Source: Acidobacteriota bacterium
Lineage (GTDB): Bacteria; Acidobacteriota; Aminicenantia; Aminicenantales; Saccharicenantaceae
Assembly: GCA_033549365.1 (NCBI GenBank)
Contig: JAWSUF010000003.1
Location: 310,001 to 374,000 of the forward strand
Direction of reading: 5' to 3'
Length of the DNA: 64,000 nt
The notes beneath the pieces were generated by a model that worked only from the letters and a program-made list of their open reading frames with translations, did not search any database and was not told the origin of the DNA. The position numbers were made by a program, and so were the translations under genes. Of the stretch, positions 8,373-17,310 are shown one piece after another. Within the stretch, counting starts at the first letter, position 1, and every line of letters starts with the position of its first letter.

Positions 8373-10514
8373 TCAGCGCCGTTCCCGTTCGAGGGCGGCG
8401 AGTTCGGCCCGGGCGGCGGCCACGGCGGCTTCGGATTCGCCGTGTGGATTTTCGAGATAGCGCCGCAGGCTGCGGATTGCGCCGTCGATATTTCCGGCGG
8501 CCTTGTAGGCCATGGCCAGGTTGATATAGAGCGAAGGCGAGGGCCGGATTCCGGCGGCCTTTTCCAGCGCGGCGACGGACGCCGCAGTGTCTCCCGCGAC
8601 ACCGTGGGCGACGCCGAGATATTCGAGAAGCACGGGGTCGCCCGGATGGTCGGCGACAAGCCGTTCATATTCGGCGACGGCCTCGGTCATCCGTCCGCTT
8701 GCGGCCTGGTTGGCCGCATAGTTCAGGCGGAGAAACCGGTTTTCGGGCTCGACGGCAAGCGCCCTCGCGTAAAGCGCCCCCGCCTCGTCCCGGCGCCGGG
8801 CCCCGTCCAGAATTCCGGCGGCGACCGTAAGGGCCTCGACGTGGCGCGGATTGATGTCGAGCACCCGGTTCATGGCTTCCAGGGCCTCGCCGGGACGGCC
8901 CATGACCAGGAGGGTATGTCCCAGCCGCGGAAGCAGGATTTCGGAATCCGGAATCCGCTCGACGCCGGCCCGGAGGACGGCCAGGGCGGATTCAAAATCC
9001 TTGAGCCGGGCCCGGCTGAGAGCCAGGTTGACGTAGACGGCGGGGGAGTCGGGGATGGACTCGACGAGCTCTTCATAGGCCGAAGCCGCCGCCGCAAAAT
9101 CGCCCGAGTATTCGGCCGCCCGGGCATCCTGCGTCAGCCGAAGGACGTCCCGCATGTCTTTCGGGTCGGGGCGGTCCCCGGCGCGGCCGCTTCCCGCGAA
9201 ACTCGCGTAACCCAGCGATCGGAGACGCTCCTCCTCTTCAGCCGTCATCCGCCGTGTTCCCGCATCCCCGGCGCCGGCCGCTCTCCGGACAATGTTCTCC
9301 AGCGTCCGGTTCATCCGCACGGCCGTTCCGCTCTCCGAAGCGATCCGGTCATGGTTTTCCCCGGGGTCGGAGGCCAGATGATAGAGCTCCGGCCGCGGCG
9401 CACGGATGAATTTCCACTCCCCCTCAACCAAGCCCGTCAGTTCCGACCAACCGTAGTTTTCCCGGGGATAGAACGTTTCGAGGTAGGCTGGGTGATCCGC
9501 CGCCCGCCGGCCTGCGATACTCGACAACAGACTTTCCCCGTGTGTGGTTTCCGGCGGCCGGAGGCCGAGCAGGTCGAGTACGGTCGGGAAGACGTCGATC
9601 AGACGGGCTCGGGTCCGCACCGTGCGGTCGCGGGGCAGGTTTTCCGGCGCGTGAAAAATCAGGGGGATTTTCATCGTGCCGTCGTAGATGAAAACCCCGT
9701 GCCCCGACTCGCCCTTCTCGCCGAAAGCCTCGCCGTGATCCCCGGCCAGAACGAGTATCGTGCTGTGGAGAAGCCCCTGTCTCTCCAGAAGATCGACGAT
9801 ACGTCCGACATGAACGTCCATATAGGCGATCTCGCCGTCGTAGAGATCGTCTGCGAATTGCTCCCTGTAGGGCGAGGGAGGGTCATAGGGAAGGTGGGGA
9901 TCGAAGAAGTGGACCCAGGCGAAAAACCGGCCGCTTTCCCGTTGTTCCATCCAGTCCCGGAAGGCGTCGAACACCTCCCCGGCCTGCCGTTCGGAATTGA
10001 TCGCCTTGAAGGGCGCGCCTTCCTGGAAGGTGTCGTCATAGACGTCGAAGCCGCGGTCGAGCCCGAATCTCGAATCGACCGAAAAGGACGCCGTGAAAGC
10101 CGCCGTTTCGCAACCGGCCGATTTTAGGATCTCGGCCAGAGTCGCAAGCTCCGGGCCGAGGACATAGGTCCCGTTGTTGTGCACCCCGTGGAGATAAGGA
10201 TCGGTTCCGGTGAACAGCGAGGCGTGGGACGGAAGAGTCAGCGGTGTCGGGCAGTAGGCGTCTTTGAAAAGAACCCCCGCTGCGGCCAGTGCGTCGATGC
10301 GGGGCGTCCCCGCCTCTTCATAGCCGTAGCAGCCCAGCCGGTCGGCCCGTGTCGTGTCGAGGGTGATGATGAGGACATTGAGGCCTGAGTCGCGCCGGAC
10401 ACGTTCCCTCCCGGCATCATGACGGATGAAAAAAAAGACCGCTGCCGCGACGGCGAGGATCCCGGCCGCGAAGAAAGCGGAACGCCCCTTGGCCCGGCCC
10501 TTTTTCTTCCCCAT
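8373..10514 (-). CDS. Membrane-anchored sulfatase-like hydrolase with TPR domain (1)
   Basis: The 713-residue protein has one N-terminal membrane anchor (residues 12-31), an alkaline-phosphatase/sulfatase superfamily domain (about 44-420) and five or more tetratricopeptide repeats (about 455-705). Metal-site motifs are visible: LITLDTTRADRLGCYGY (Asp53), AGDHGEAFGEKG (Asp259, His260) and GHG (271-273). The nucleophile motif reads PLTLPSHASLFTG, with Thr93 in the place of the Cys/Ser that becomes formylglycine in true sulfatases and His in place of the usual Arg. Hydrolysis or transfer of a phosphate or sulfate ester outside the inner membrane is inferred; the substrate is unknown. It is the last gene of a four-gene minus-strand operon, 17 nt after the carboxypeptidase-regulatory/TPR gene. 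Confidence 0.85.
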   Translation of the reverse strand: MGKKKGRAKGRSAFFAAGILAVAAAVFFFIRHDAGRERVRRDSGLNVLIITLDTTRADRLGCYGYEEAGTPRIDALAAAGVLFKDAYCPTPLTLPSHASLFTGTDPYLHGVHNNGTYVLGPELATLAEILKSAGCETAAFTASFSVDSRFGLDRGFDVYDDTFQEGAPFKAINSERQAGEVFDAFRDWMEQRESGRFFAWVHFFDPHLPYDPPSPYREQFADDLYDGEIAYMDVHVGRIVDLLERQGLLHSTILVLAGDHGEAFGEKGESGHGVFIYDGTMKIPLIFHAPENLPRDRTVRTRARLIDVFPTVLDLLGLRPPETTHGESLLSSIAGRRAADHPAYLETFYPRENYGWSELTGLVEGEWKFIRAPRPELYHLASDPGENHDRIASESGTAVRMNRTLENIVRRAAGAGDAGTRRMTAEEEERLRSLGYASFAGSGRAGDRPDPKDMRDVLRLTQDARAAEYSGDFAAAASAYEELVESIPDSPAVYVNLALSRARLKDFESALAVLRAGVERIPDSEILLPRLGHTLLVMGRPGEALEAMNRVLDINPRHVEALTVAAGILDGARRRDEAGALYARALAVEPENRFLRLNYAANQAASGRMTEAVAEYERLVADHPGDPVLLEYLGVAHGVAGDTAASVAALEKAAGIRPSPSLYINLAMAYKAAGNIDGAIRSLRRYLENPHGESEAAVAAARAELAALERERR

Positions 10515-10531
10515 CCCCGCCCCCGGCGCCT

Positions 10532-11515
10532 TCAGGCCGCCGGGCGTTTCCTGATGGCGTTCAGGATGTTTTGGGCCACGGCGGAACGCTCGGTCTCGGG
10601 TTCGAGCTTGAGGAATTTCTCGAACATTTCGACCGCCTTCCCCATGTCGCCCTTGTTGAGATAGACGTAACCCAGCTTGAGCCAGGGATCGGGCCAGTCG
10701 GGCTTGATCTGCGCGGCGATGAGAAAGTACTTTTCGGCCTGGTCGATGTTCTGCCCGGCGAAGAAAATTTCGGCCACATTGTAGGCCAGAGTTTCATCCT
10801 CGGGCAGCGTGTCCAGCGATTTCTGAAAATAAGCCTGGGCTTCCTCCAGGTTGTCTCGCCTCAGATGACAATCCCCGATTCCGGCCAGGGCCTTGGCGGC
10901 CATGGACTTGCCGAGGGCCTGATCGTCCTTCGCCTTGACCAGGATTTCATTGTAGATTTCCCCCGCCTTCTCCAGATCGCCCTTTTCCTTGTGGGCGTCG
11001 GCGATATTGATCCGGACTTGGTAAGCCTGGGGATTCTGCTCGATGAACGCCTCGAACATAGCGATGGCCTCGTCGTATCGGTCTTCCTTGAGAAGCGCAT
11101 TGCCTTTTTCCAGAAGCTCGAACGTGGATTCGTCCTGGATGACTCCGGCCGTCCCCGCCCGGGCCTTCTCCATTGTCACCGTCACCTTGGGGTTGACCTG
11201 AAGCTGGCGGATATAGAGAGTCTGGCTCACGGGCGAATAGCCGTCGGCCGTGACCGTCAGGTTCCAATTGCCCGTCGCCAGGCCGATGAAAGCCCAGTCG
11301 CCCTTTTTACCGGTCGTCTCTTCCCGCCGGATTCCGGTATCGGCGGCGAAATCGATAACCACCCGGGCTCCCACGACCGGATTTCCCTCGATGTCGACGA
11401 CGACGCCGGCGATGCGGGCCGTTCCGCGGCCGGCCTGGGCCGCCGCCTCGCCCGCCGCGCCCAGCAAAAGCGCCGCCCCAATGAAAATCAACATGGAATG
11501 CCTTATGAATCTCAT
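10532..11515 (-). CDS. Exported carboxypeptidase-regulatory-like / TPR protein (1)
   Basis: The 327-residue secreted protein has a signal peptide (MLIFIGAALLLGAAGEAAAQ), a carboxypeptidase-D-regulatory-like beta-sandwich (ARIAGVVVDIEGNPVVGARVVIDF, about 33-115) and a TPR array from about residue 130 to the end (for example EKGNALLKEDRYDEAIAMFEAFIEQNPQAY). The domain pairing suggests a periplasmic protein-protein scaffold rather than an enzyme. The same architecture recurs at 22.6 kb and 27.1 kb, always next to GWxTD genes. It lies 49 nt after the small GWxTD lipoprotein gene and just before the sulfatase-TPR gene in the same operon. Confidence 0.85.
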   Translation of the reverse strand: MRFIRHSMLIFIGAALLLGAAGEAAAQAGRGTARIAGVVVDIEGNPVVGARVVIDFAADTGIRREETTGKKGDWAFIGLATGNWNLTVTADGYSPVSQTLYIRQLQVNPKVTVTMEKARAGTAGVIQDESTFELLEKGNALLKEDRYDEAIAMFEAFIEQNPQAYQVRINIADAHKEKGDLEKAGEIYNEILVKAKDDQALGKSMAAKALAGIGDCHLRRDNLEEAQAYFQKSLDTLPEDETLAYNVAEIFFAGQNIDQAEKYFLIAAQIKPDWPDPWLKLGYVYLNKGDMGKAVEMFEKFLKLEPETERSAVAQNILNAIRKRPAA

Positions 11516-11564
11516 GACTGCACCTCCCGGCGGACGGCGAGCCGTCCGCGGCCTATCGGAACGC

Positions 11565-12473
11565 TCACTCGAGCGTCACTTTCGCCGTTTTCCTTGCTTC
11601 ATCGCCGCCCGTCGCGTTCTTGAGCGCCAGGGTCAGCAGATATTCCCCCGGTTCCGCGGACACCGGAATTTCGATTGTCCAGATCTCGTTCTTCCGCCGG
11701 GCGAATTCCTCGTCGGTCAGAGAGATCGGGTAGGTCTCCCGGAATGTCAAAACTTCCCGGTCCGAGAGATCCCGGAGTTCGAGATCGAGTTCGAACACGG
11801 TCTCCATGCGCCCGTCTTCGGCCCGCATCCAGATCGCGGCGTAGGGGATTTTGAGGATGACCCGAACCGCGCCCTCTCTTGCACGAAGGATGTCCAGGCC
11901 GAAATCCAGGCCCTGCCGGGCCGCCTCGTCCTGGGGAACTCTCCGGGGCTGCTGCTGGGCCCGCCCGATCTCCACGATATATTCCGCGCTCATGGGATCG
12001 ACTCGGAAATCGTTCGTCCATCGCGGGTCCCGGAAGACGATGGGCGTAAATCCGTAATGCCAGATTTCGACGGGGTAGCCGTAAAACGACGTTCCGCGGG
12101 GATAGCTTTCGCGGTTGTCCGGCGGGCCGAGAAGGATGTAAATCCGGCCGCGGTCCTGAAGCCGGCCCGGCGTCGTTCCGCCCCTGAACAGGTGGTCGGC
12201 CTCCTCCATTCGCCGGAAATAGGTCTCTTTGAACTCGTTGATTTCGGTTTCGGGATTGGGATCCCGGGCTTTCCAGAAATCTTCGATGAAGGCGCCTTGC
12301 TCGCCGGCCGGAATCCTCAGGAAAGTCGCCCGTTCCTCGCGGCTGATGATGTAGCGGACGCGGGACAGGAATTCCCGGCTTTCCGGGTCCAAGGCCTTTT
12401 CGAGACGCGGTCCGGCGCAGGCGGCCGCCGCCAGCAGGCCGAAAATGACGATCGCGCCGCGGATGCCTCTCAT
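11565..12473 (-). CDS. GWxTD-family lipoprotein (1), motif degenerate
   Basis: The 302-residue protein opens with a lipoprotein signal ending AAAC (Cys19). It then follows the family pattern: LDPESREFLSRVRYIISREERATF, FIEDFWKARDPNPETEINEFKETYFRRMEEADHLF and RGRIYILLGPP. The signature position reads GRLQD instead of GWxTD. The rest resembles the beta-rich C-terminal half of the family. GWxTD proteins are known only as a domain family of Bacteroidota, Acidobacteriota and relatives, and their function is unknown to me. The start at 12473 is chosen because ATGA overlaps the stop of the upstream GWxTD-TPR gene and opens the lipobox signal; a longer in-frame start at 12590 lies inside that gene. 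Outer-membrane anchoring is inferred. Confidence 0.85.
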   Translation of the reverse strand: MRGIRGAIVIFGLLAAAACAGPRLEKALDPESREFLSRVRYIISREERATFLRIPAGEQGAFIEDFWKARDPNPETEINEFKETYFRRMEEADHLFRGGTTPGRLQDRGRIYILLGPPDNRESYPRGTSFYGYPVEIWHYGFTPIVFRDPRWTNDFRVDPMSAEYIVEIGRAQQQPRRVPQDEAARQGLDFGLDILRAREGAVRVILKIPYAAIWMRAEDGRMETVFELDLELRDLSDREVLTFRETYPISLTDEEFARRKNEIWTIEIPVSAEPGEYLLTLALKNATGGDEARKTAKVTLE

Positions 12474-14557
12474 GGCCGTTTTTTCAGGCTGTCGACGAGA
12501 GCCCGGATTTTCTCCTGGTTGGGTTCGATCTCGAGCGATTTTTTCCAGGCCGTCAGCGCCTCTTCCGTGTCCCCAAGACGATGATAACACTCCCCGACGG
12601 CGTTGAGGACGGCCAGATGAGTTCCGAAGTGGGCCAGGTGTTCCTTGTAATGAATGACGGCCTCCTCGTATTCGCCCAGAGCCTGGCAGGCCTGGCCCGC
12701 GATCTGCCGGAATTCAGGCCGCGGGGGATCGCCGAGAAAAGACAGGGCGACGGTTTTCGCCCGGGCGAAATCTCCGGCCGCAAGAAGCGCCCGGCTGGTG
12801 TCCATGGCGAACCGTGGATCGGCCGGGCGGCTTCTGTGCGCTTTTTCGAGAAGATCCAGAGCCCGGTCGATTTGCATGAGGTTCAGAAACTGGCCGCCCA
12901 GGATGTTTGCAATCTCCGGGTCGTGGCTTGCCGGGAGAGGCATCGACAGGACCCAGGGACGGGGGAGATGGGGGACGGATGCGATATAGAAATCCGCTTC
13001 GGCGGGAATGGGGTCGATTCCTCCGCCGGGATGAAGGACCGCACGAACCTTATAGTAGGCCGGTCCGAAATCCTGGAGCGGGAATTCCTGGACGATGTCC
13101 GCGACGCCGCCGATTCCGCTCAAGTCCCGGCTCGTGGTCAGAACCGGCTGCCCCTCTTTTTCGATCGTGTATTCCATCCGGGCCCGACCTTCGAGGGCTC
13201 GGGGCAGGCCGCGGACCTGGACATGGGCGACAAGGATGTCTCCCGAGGCGAAATCGTTTCGGGGCGAAGGCACGAGCTGGCCTCCGGTAACGAGGAAGGC
13301 CTTGTTCTGCCCCCGGTACTTGGAGTCCCGGGTGATGCGGTGGGCCAGGGTGATCGGACTCATGGAGAACGCCGCCGCGGAGGGAATGTCGATCTCGGCC
13401 TCGAAGGATGAGAATTCCCGCGACACGACGTTTTTGAAAAGCAGGCTCAGGCGATATCGGCCTTCGACGAGCGGAAAAATGTCCTGATAGCTGAAGAGTT
13501 TGTCCCGGATCATTTCGATGCGGTCCTGATCGAATTCGATGGGGATTTTTCTTTCGAACTGGTAGACCATCCTCCCGCCTGAGTCCGCGACATGGCCGTT
13601 GATCTCCAGAAGCGAGCGGTAGGCCCGTCCGGCCGTCTCGAACGTCAACCGGCGGGGCTCCAGAAGATAGTGGACGAAGGCCTGTCCCGAGGCGTCGTGG
13701 AGAACCCGGACCATGGCGTCGCTGTCGATGTAATTGGCCGTGTATTCGACATCGATGATGTCCTTGTAGCGCAGGAGCTTTTCGGCATAGGCGTCCTTGA
13801 CCCTTTCGAGCGGTGCGTTCGGGATGCGGTTGGCGATCAGGATTTCGGAAGCCATGGACAACTGGGGCACGGCGGCCGCCGATTCGCCGGGAAGTAGGGA
13901 CAGTGACACTTCGGCCACGGGAACGGCGATCCTCCGGAGTTCGAGATAAGCCTGGTCGAACATCGTCATGTCGCCCTTGTAATGGATGAGCAGGGACTGG
14001 GGTCCGTGCCGGACGGGCGAATAGAGTTCATAGGCGCCGATGCCGTCCTTTTTGAAAAAGGCGACGTTGAAGGAGTTGGGCAGCCCGAGGTCGGACATGC
14101 CGCTGTAAAACCAGATGATCACGGGATAGATCTCGGTCAGCGTGTCGTATCTTTCGACCGAGTGGGGTTCGCCGAGAAGGATATGGATGCGGCCCATGTC
14201 CGTGCGCCAGCCGGGTCCGGGAGCGTCGCGTCCGAACAGGCGGTTGGCCTGGGTGATCCGCTGGTAGTGCTCTTTCCTGAACTCGTTATCCGGGGAGTTG
14301 GGGTCGGGGTCGCGCTGCCGCCAGAAGGCCTCGATGAAGATCTCCCGTTCCCGGTCGGTTTCGAGCTGGAAAAAGACCTCCTTCTCCTTGGGCGTGATGA
14401 TGTAGACGACCTCCTCCTCGAGCCATTTCCGGTAGCGGGGTTCGAGATCCCGGGAGGACTTTTTCTTCTGGGCGAAGACGCCTGCGGCGCCGAACGCCAA
14501 CGCGCAGAGAAGCGCGAACACGGCGACTCTAAGGAGAGGAAAACTCTTGCGTCTCAC
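12470..14557 (-). CDS. GWxTD-domain protein with C-terminal TPR (1)
   Basis: The 695-residue exported protein has a signal peptide (residues 8-30), the GWxTD domain (WLEEEVVYIITPKEKEVF, FWRQRDPDPNSPDNEF, GWRTDMGRIHILLGEP with the signature at 116-120), a long beta-rich middle and TPRs from about residue 560 (NLMQIDRALDLLEKAHRSRPADPRF). It is the first gene of a four-gene operon running to 8373. The start codon is GTG at 14557. No Shine-Dalgarno sequence precedes it, and the promoter at 14564-14592 puts +1 on this codon, so a leaderless transcript is likely. The architecture repeats at 20.5 kb and 29 kb, suggesting it is the core component of a repeated envelope kit. Biochemical function is unknown. 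Confidence 0.87.
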   Translation of the reverse strand: MRRKSFPLLRVAVFALLCALAFGAAGVFAQKKKSSRDLEPRYRKWLEEEVVYIITPKEKEVFFQLETDREREIFIEAFWRQRDPDPNSPDNEFRKEHYQRITQANRLFGRDAPGPGWRTDMGRIHILLGEPHSVERYDTLTEIYPVIIWFYSGMSDLGLPNSFNVAFFKKDGIGAYELYSPVRHGPQSLLIHYKGDMTMFDQAYLELRRIAVPVAEVSLSLLPGESAAAVPQLSMASEILIANRIPNAPLERVKDAYAEKLLRYKDIIDVEYTANYIDSDAMVRVLHDASGQAFVHYLLEPRRLTFETAGRAYRSLLEINGHVADSGGRMVYQFERKIPIEFDQDRIEMIRDKLFSYQDIFPLVEGRYRLSLLFKNVVSREFSSFEAEIDIPSAAAFSMSPITLAHRITRDSKYRGQNKAFLVTGGQLVPSPRNDFASGDILVAHVQVRGLPRALEGRARMEYTIEKEGQPVLTTSRDLSGIGGVADIVQEFPLQDFGPAYYKVRAVLHPGGGIDPIPAEADFYIASVPHLPRPWVLSMPLPASHDPEIANILGGQFLNLMQIDRALDLLEKAHRSRPADPRFAMDTSRALLAAGDFARAKTVALSFLGDPPRPEFRQIAGQACQALGEYEEAVIHYKEHLAHFGTHLAVLNAVGECYHRLGDTEEALTAWKKSLEIEPNQEKIRALVDSLKKRP

Positions 14558-14563
14558 GCCGCT

Positions 14564-14592
14564 ATTATATGCCTAACCCTTGCGGCCTTCAA
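14564..14592 (-). promoter_or_regulatory. Sigma-70-type promoter at a leaderless start
   Basis: On the minus strand TTGAAG (14592-14587), a 17-nt spacer and TATAAT (14569-14564) place transcription start at about 14557, the G of the GTG start codon of the GWxTD-TPR gene. The gap 14558-14694 otherwise holds nothing I recognise. Confidence 0.75.
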
Positions 14593-14694
14593 GTCAAGCC
14601 CGGCGAAATCGCCCTTGGCACAGCCCGGATTCCGGGTGAACCGGACTGTATCGATAAGACAGGGAATCGCCCGACGGCGTTTTTCCGGGAGGGT

Positions 14695-17058
14695 TTACGG
14701 ACATGGAATGCGGTGTCCCGCAGCCTTGGCCAGCTCCTTCCCCCGCGCAGCATACTCGGCCGAACGGCGGGTGTCGCCCAGGCGGTTGTAGAGATCGGCC
14801 AGGAGGAAATAGCCGAGCGGAAGATCCTCGGCGCCGGGCTTGAGATCGAGGCCCGTCTGCACGAGATCGATCGCTTCGCGGTAGTTCTCGCCCCGGCGGA
14901 GATGGATGCGGGCGAGATAGAAATAGTTCAACGGGAAATTCGGATCGGCGGCCACCGCACGGCGGAGCGTTTCGTATTCCTCGGCTTCCCGTCCGGCCGT
15001 CCGGTAGATCCGGGCCAGGTTGAAGAGAGCCCGGAAATGCTCCGGAGAGTATTCGATTTCCCGAAGGTAACTGGCTTCGGCGGCCTTGAGATCGCCCCGC
15101 TTTTCGTGGAGCTGAGCCATGTTGAAATGGAGGTTGCTCAGCTTGGGGTTCATGGCCAGAGCCGTGCGGAGATGGGTCTCGGCCCGGCCGAGGTCGTCCC
15201 GGGCGATGGCGATCGCGCCCAGGGAGCTGTGGGAGGATGCGGAGTCCTCGTTCCGATTCAGACTCTTTTCGAAATAGAGCTCGGCCTTGTCGTAATTTTT
15301 CCTGGCGAAGTGCATGTTTCCGAGAAGGTGGTAGAGCTGGGCGTCTTCGAATCCTTTGGCCTGGAAATCGAGAATGAAGGCTTCGACATCGTCGAACCGG
15401 CCCATGCCCAGATAGGAGTTGGCGATGTTGATGGCGGCAAAGGTGTCGTCGGGCTTGATGTCGAGCGCCCGCTTGAAGGCGGCGACGGCTTTTTCGAACT
15501 CCTGGGCCTTGAAATAAATGTTTCCCAGCGAGAAATGGGCCTGGGCGATGTCGGGATCCTCGGCGATGATGGTCTCCATGATGGCGACGGCCTCTTCGGT
15601 TCGTCCGGCCATGCCGATTTCCCGGGCCCGGGACAGATCGTTGAAGACGCCGATCTTGTCGCGCGGATTGGCCAGACGGCGGCCGTGCGAGCGGGCCGGA
15701 TCGACGAAGGCGCCGACATAACCCAGCGCGGCCAGTTTTTCCCGGGTTTCCTCGTCGATTTTCTGAAGGTCGACTTCGAGGGCGCCCTGACCGGCTTCTT
15801 CGATGTAGCGTTCGGCGTGGGCGGTGAAGGTCTCGAAGGTCGGCTTTTCCAGATAGACGAGGTTTTTCTGCTCCCGGGGATCGTTTCCGATGTCGTAAAG
15901 TTCGGGCACGGGCGCCAGGATGATCTTGAACCGGTCGTCCTGAATGCTTTTCAGTTCGGACCAGCCGTAGTGAAAACGGGGATAAAAGGTTTCCGAATAG
16001 GCGAAGGCGTGCTCGGTTTTGTCCGGCCGGAAAAATTGAGGCACGAGGCTTCGTCCCTGAACGTCGGCCGGAACGGGCAGCCCGGCCATTTCGCAGATCG
16101 TGGGCAGGACGTCGACCAGTCCGCTGACCTGGGAGGTTGAGACGCCCTGCAATTCGGGGAACGGCGTCACAAAGATCAGGGGCACGTGAATGGCGCCCTG
16201 ATAGACGAAAAAGCCGTGGGTCGTCTCGTCGTGTTCGCCCAGGCTTTCGCCGTGGTCGGCCAGGAAAACGAGCAGGAGATCGTCGAGAAGGTCATTGTTT
16301 TCGAGATAGGCCCAGAGCCGCCCGAGCTGGGAGTCCGTGAAGGCGATCTCGCCGAGATAGGGATGGTGCGGGTATTTCGCATCGTAGGGCGGAGGCGGCT
16401 CATAGGGCGTATGGGGGTCGTAGAGGTGAATGAAGGCGAAGAACCGTTCGTCTTTGTTTTTTTCGATCCAGGCCAGGGTCTCGTCCATGACTTCGTTTCC
16501 CGGTCTCTGGACCATGGCCAGGGAAATTCTCTCGAAGCGGCTGAGATCGAACTGGTCGAAATAAGTATTGAACCCGCGGTCGAGCCCCCACTTGGAATCC
16601 AGAACATAGGCGGCGACGAAAGCGGCCGTCTCGTAGCCCCGGTCCTTGAAGAGTTCGGCCATGGTCGTGAGTTCAGGCGGCACGAGGAATCCGCCGTTGT
16701 CGCGGACGCCGTGGAAGATGGGCTGCGTTCCCGTAAACAGCGTGGTGTGCGAGGGAAGAGTCAGGGGCGTCGGCGCATAGCAGCGGTCGAACTTGACTCC
16801 GCGCTCGGCGAAAAGATCCATGGTGGGCGTTTTGATCCGGTCGAAGCCGTAACAGCCGATGCGGTCGGCCCGAAGCGTGTCGACGGAGACCAGGATGACG
16901 TTGAAATCGCGGTCGCCGCGGAGTTGGGAAAAATCCCGGGCGGAGGGGCGCAGCAGGAAAAAGGCGGCCGCTGCAAGGACGGCGGCTGCCGCTGCGGCCG
17001 GGAGAAGCCGGCGGAGAATTCGGGGCTTTGTCTTTTCTTGTATCTTTTTTCGGGCCAT
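14695..17058 (-). CDS. Membrane-anchored sulfatase-like hydrolase with TPR domain (2)
   Basis: This 787-residue paralogue of the gene at 8.4-10.5 kb has a membrane anchor (residues 18-36), a sulfatase/alkaline-phosphatase-like domain with VILVSVDTLRADRIGCYGF (Asp60) and ADHGESLGEHDETTHG, and a long TPR array in the C-terminal 300 residues. The nucleophile motif is again PLTLPSHTTLFTG, with Thr100 where formylglycine-type sulfatases have Cys or Ser. The start at 17058 is preferred over 17073 because AAGGAGG lies seven bases upstream of it. It appears monocistronic: 137 nt separate it from the next gene, which has its own promoter. It lies between the first GWxTD operon and TonB receptor 2. Substrate unknown. 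Confidence 0.85.
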   Translation of the reverse strand: MARKKIQEKTKPRILRRLLPAAAAAAVLAAAAFFLLRPSARDFSQLRGDRDFNVILVSVDTLRADRIGCYGFDRIKTPTMDLFAERGVKFDRCYAPTPLTLPSHTTLFTGTQPIFHGVRDNGGFLVPPELTTMAELFKDRGYETAAFVAAYVLDSKWGLDRGFNTYFDQFDLSRFERISLAMVQRPGNEVMDETLAWIEKNKDERFFAFIHLYDPHTPYEPPPPYDAKYPHHPYLGEIAFTDSQLGRLWAYLENNDLLDDLLLVFLADHGESLGEHDETTHGFFVYQGAIHVPLIFVTPFPELQGVSTSQVSGLVDVLPTICEMAGLPVPADVQGRSLVPQFFRPDKTEHAFAYSETFYPRFHYGWSELKSIQDDRFKIILAPVPELYDIGNDPREQKNLVYLEKPTFETFTAHAERYIEEAGQGALEVDLQKIDEETREKLAALGYVGAFVDPARSHGRRLANPRDKIGVFNDLSRAREIGMAGRTEEAVAIMETIIAEDPDIAQAHFSLGNIYFKAQEFEKAVAAFKRALDIKPDDTFAAINIANSYLGMGRFDDVEAFILDFQAKGFEDAQLYHLLGNMHFARKNYDKAELYFEKSLNRNEDSASSHSSLGAIAIARDDLGRAETHLRTALAMNPKLSNLHFNMAQLHEKRGDLKAAEASYLREIEYSPEHFRALFNLARIYRTAGREAEEYETLRRAVAADPNFPLNYFYLARIHLRRGENYREAIDLVQTGLDLKPGAEDLPLGYFLLADLYNRLGDTRRSAEYAARGKELAKAAGHRIPCP

Positions 17059-17251
17059 GTCCGCCTCCTTCATCTATATTACCAGAATCCCCGGCGGAAT
17101 GCCGAATGCCGAAATCCCCCGAGCCCGACGAGCATAAGTCGATGCAAACTCCAGGCCTGCACAAACGGAGTCCTTGAAGCCGAGGCCGGAGAGGCCTCAA
17201 TGCTTCTGTGGACCCGGTCAAGCGGCACGGCGCTGCGGACTCGGGTTCAAG

Positions 17252-17286
17252 AAAAAAAAAGGGGCGGCGGGTTGCCCCGCCGCCCC
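17252..17286 (-). terminator. Intrinsic terminator after TonB receptor 2
   Basis: Read on the minus strand, an 11-bp stem (17286-17276 with 17271-17261) is followed by nine T residues. It lies 25 nt beyond the receptor stop. The remainder of the gap 17059-17251 shows a small hairpin (GGCC/GGCC near 17182-17198) and no gene. Confidence 0.92.
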
Positions 17287-17310
17287 GTGAAATTCGGGCG
17301 TGCGTCCGGT

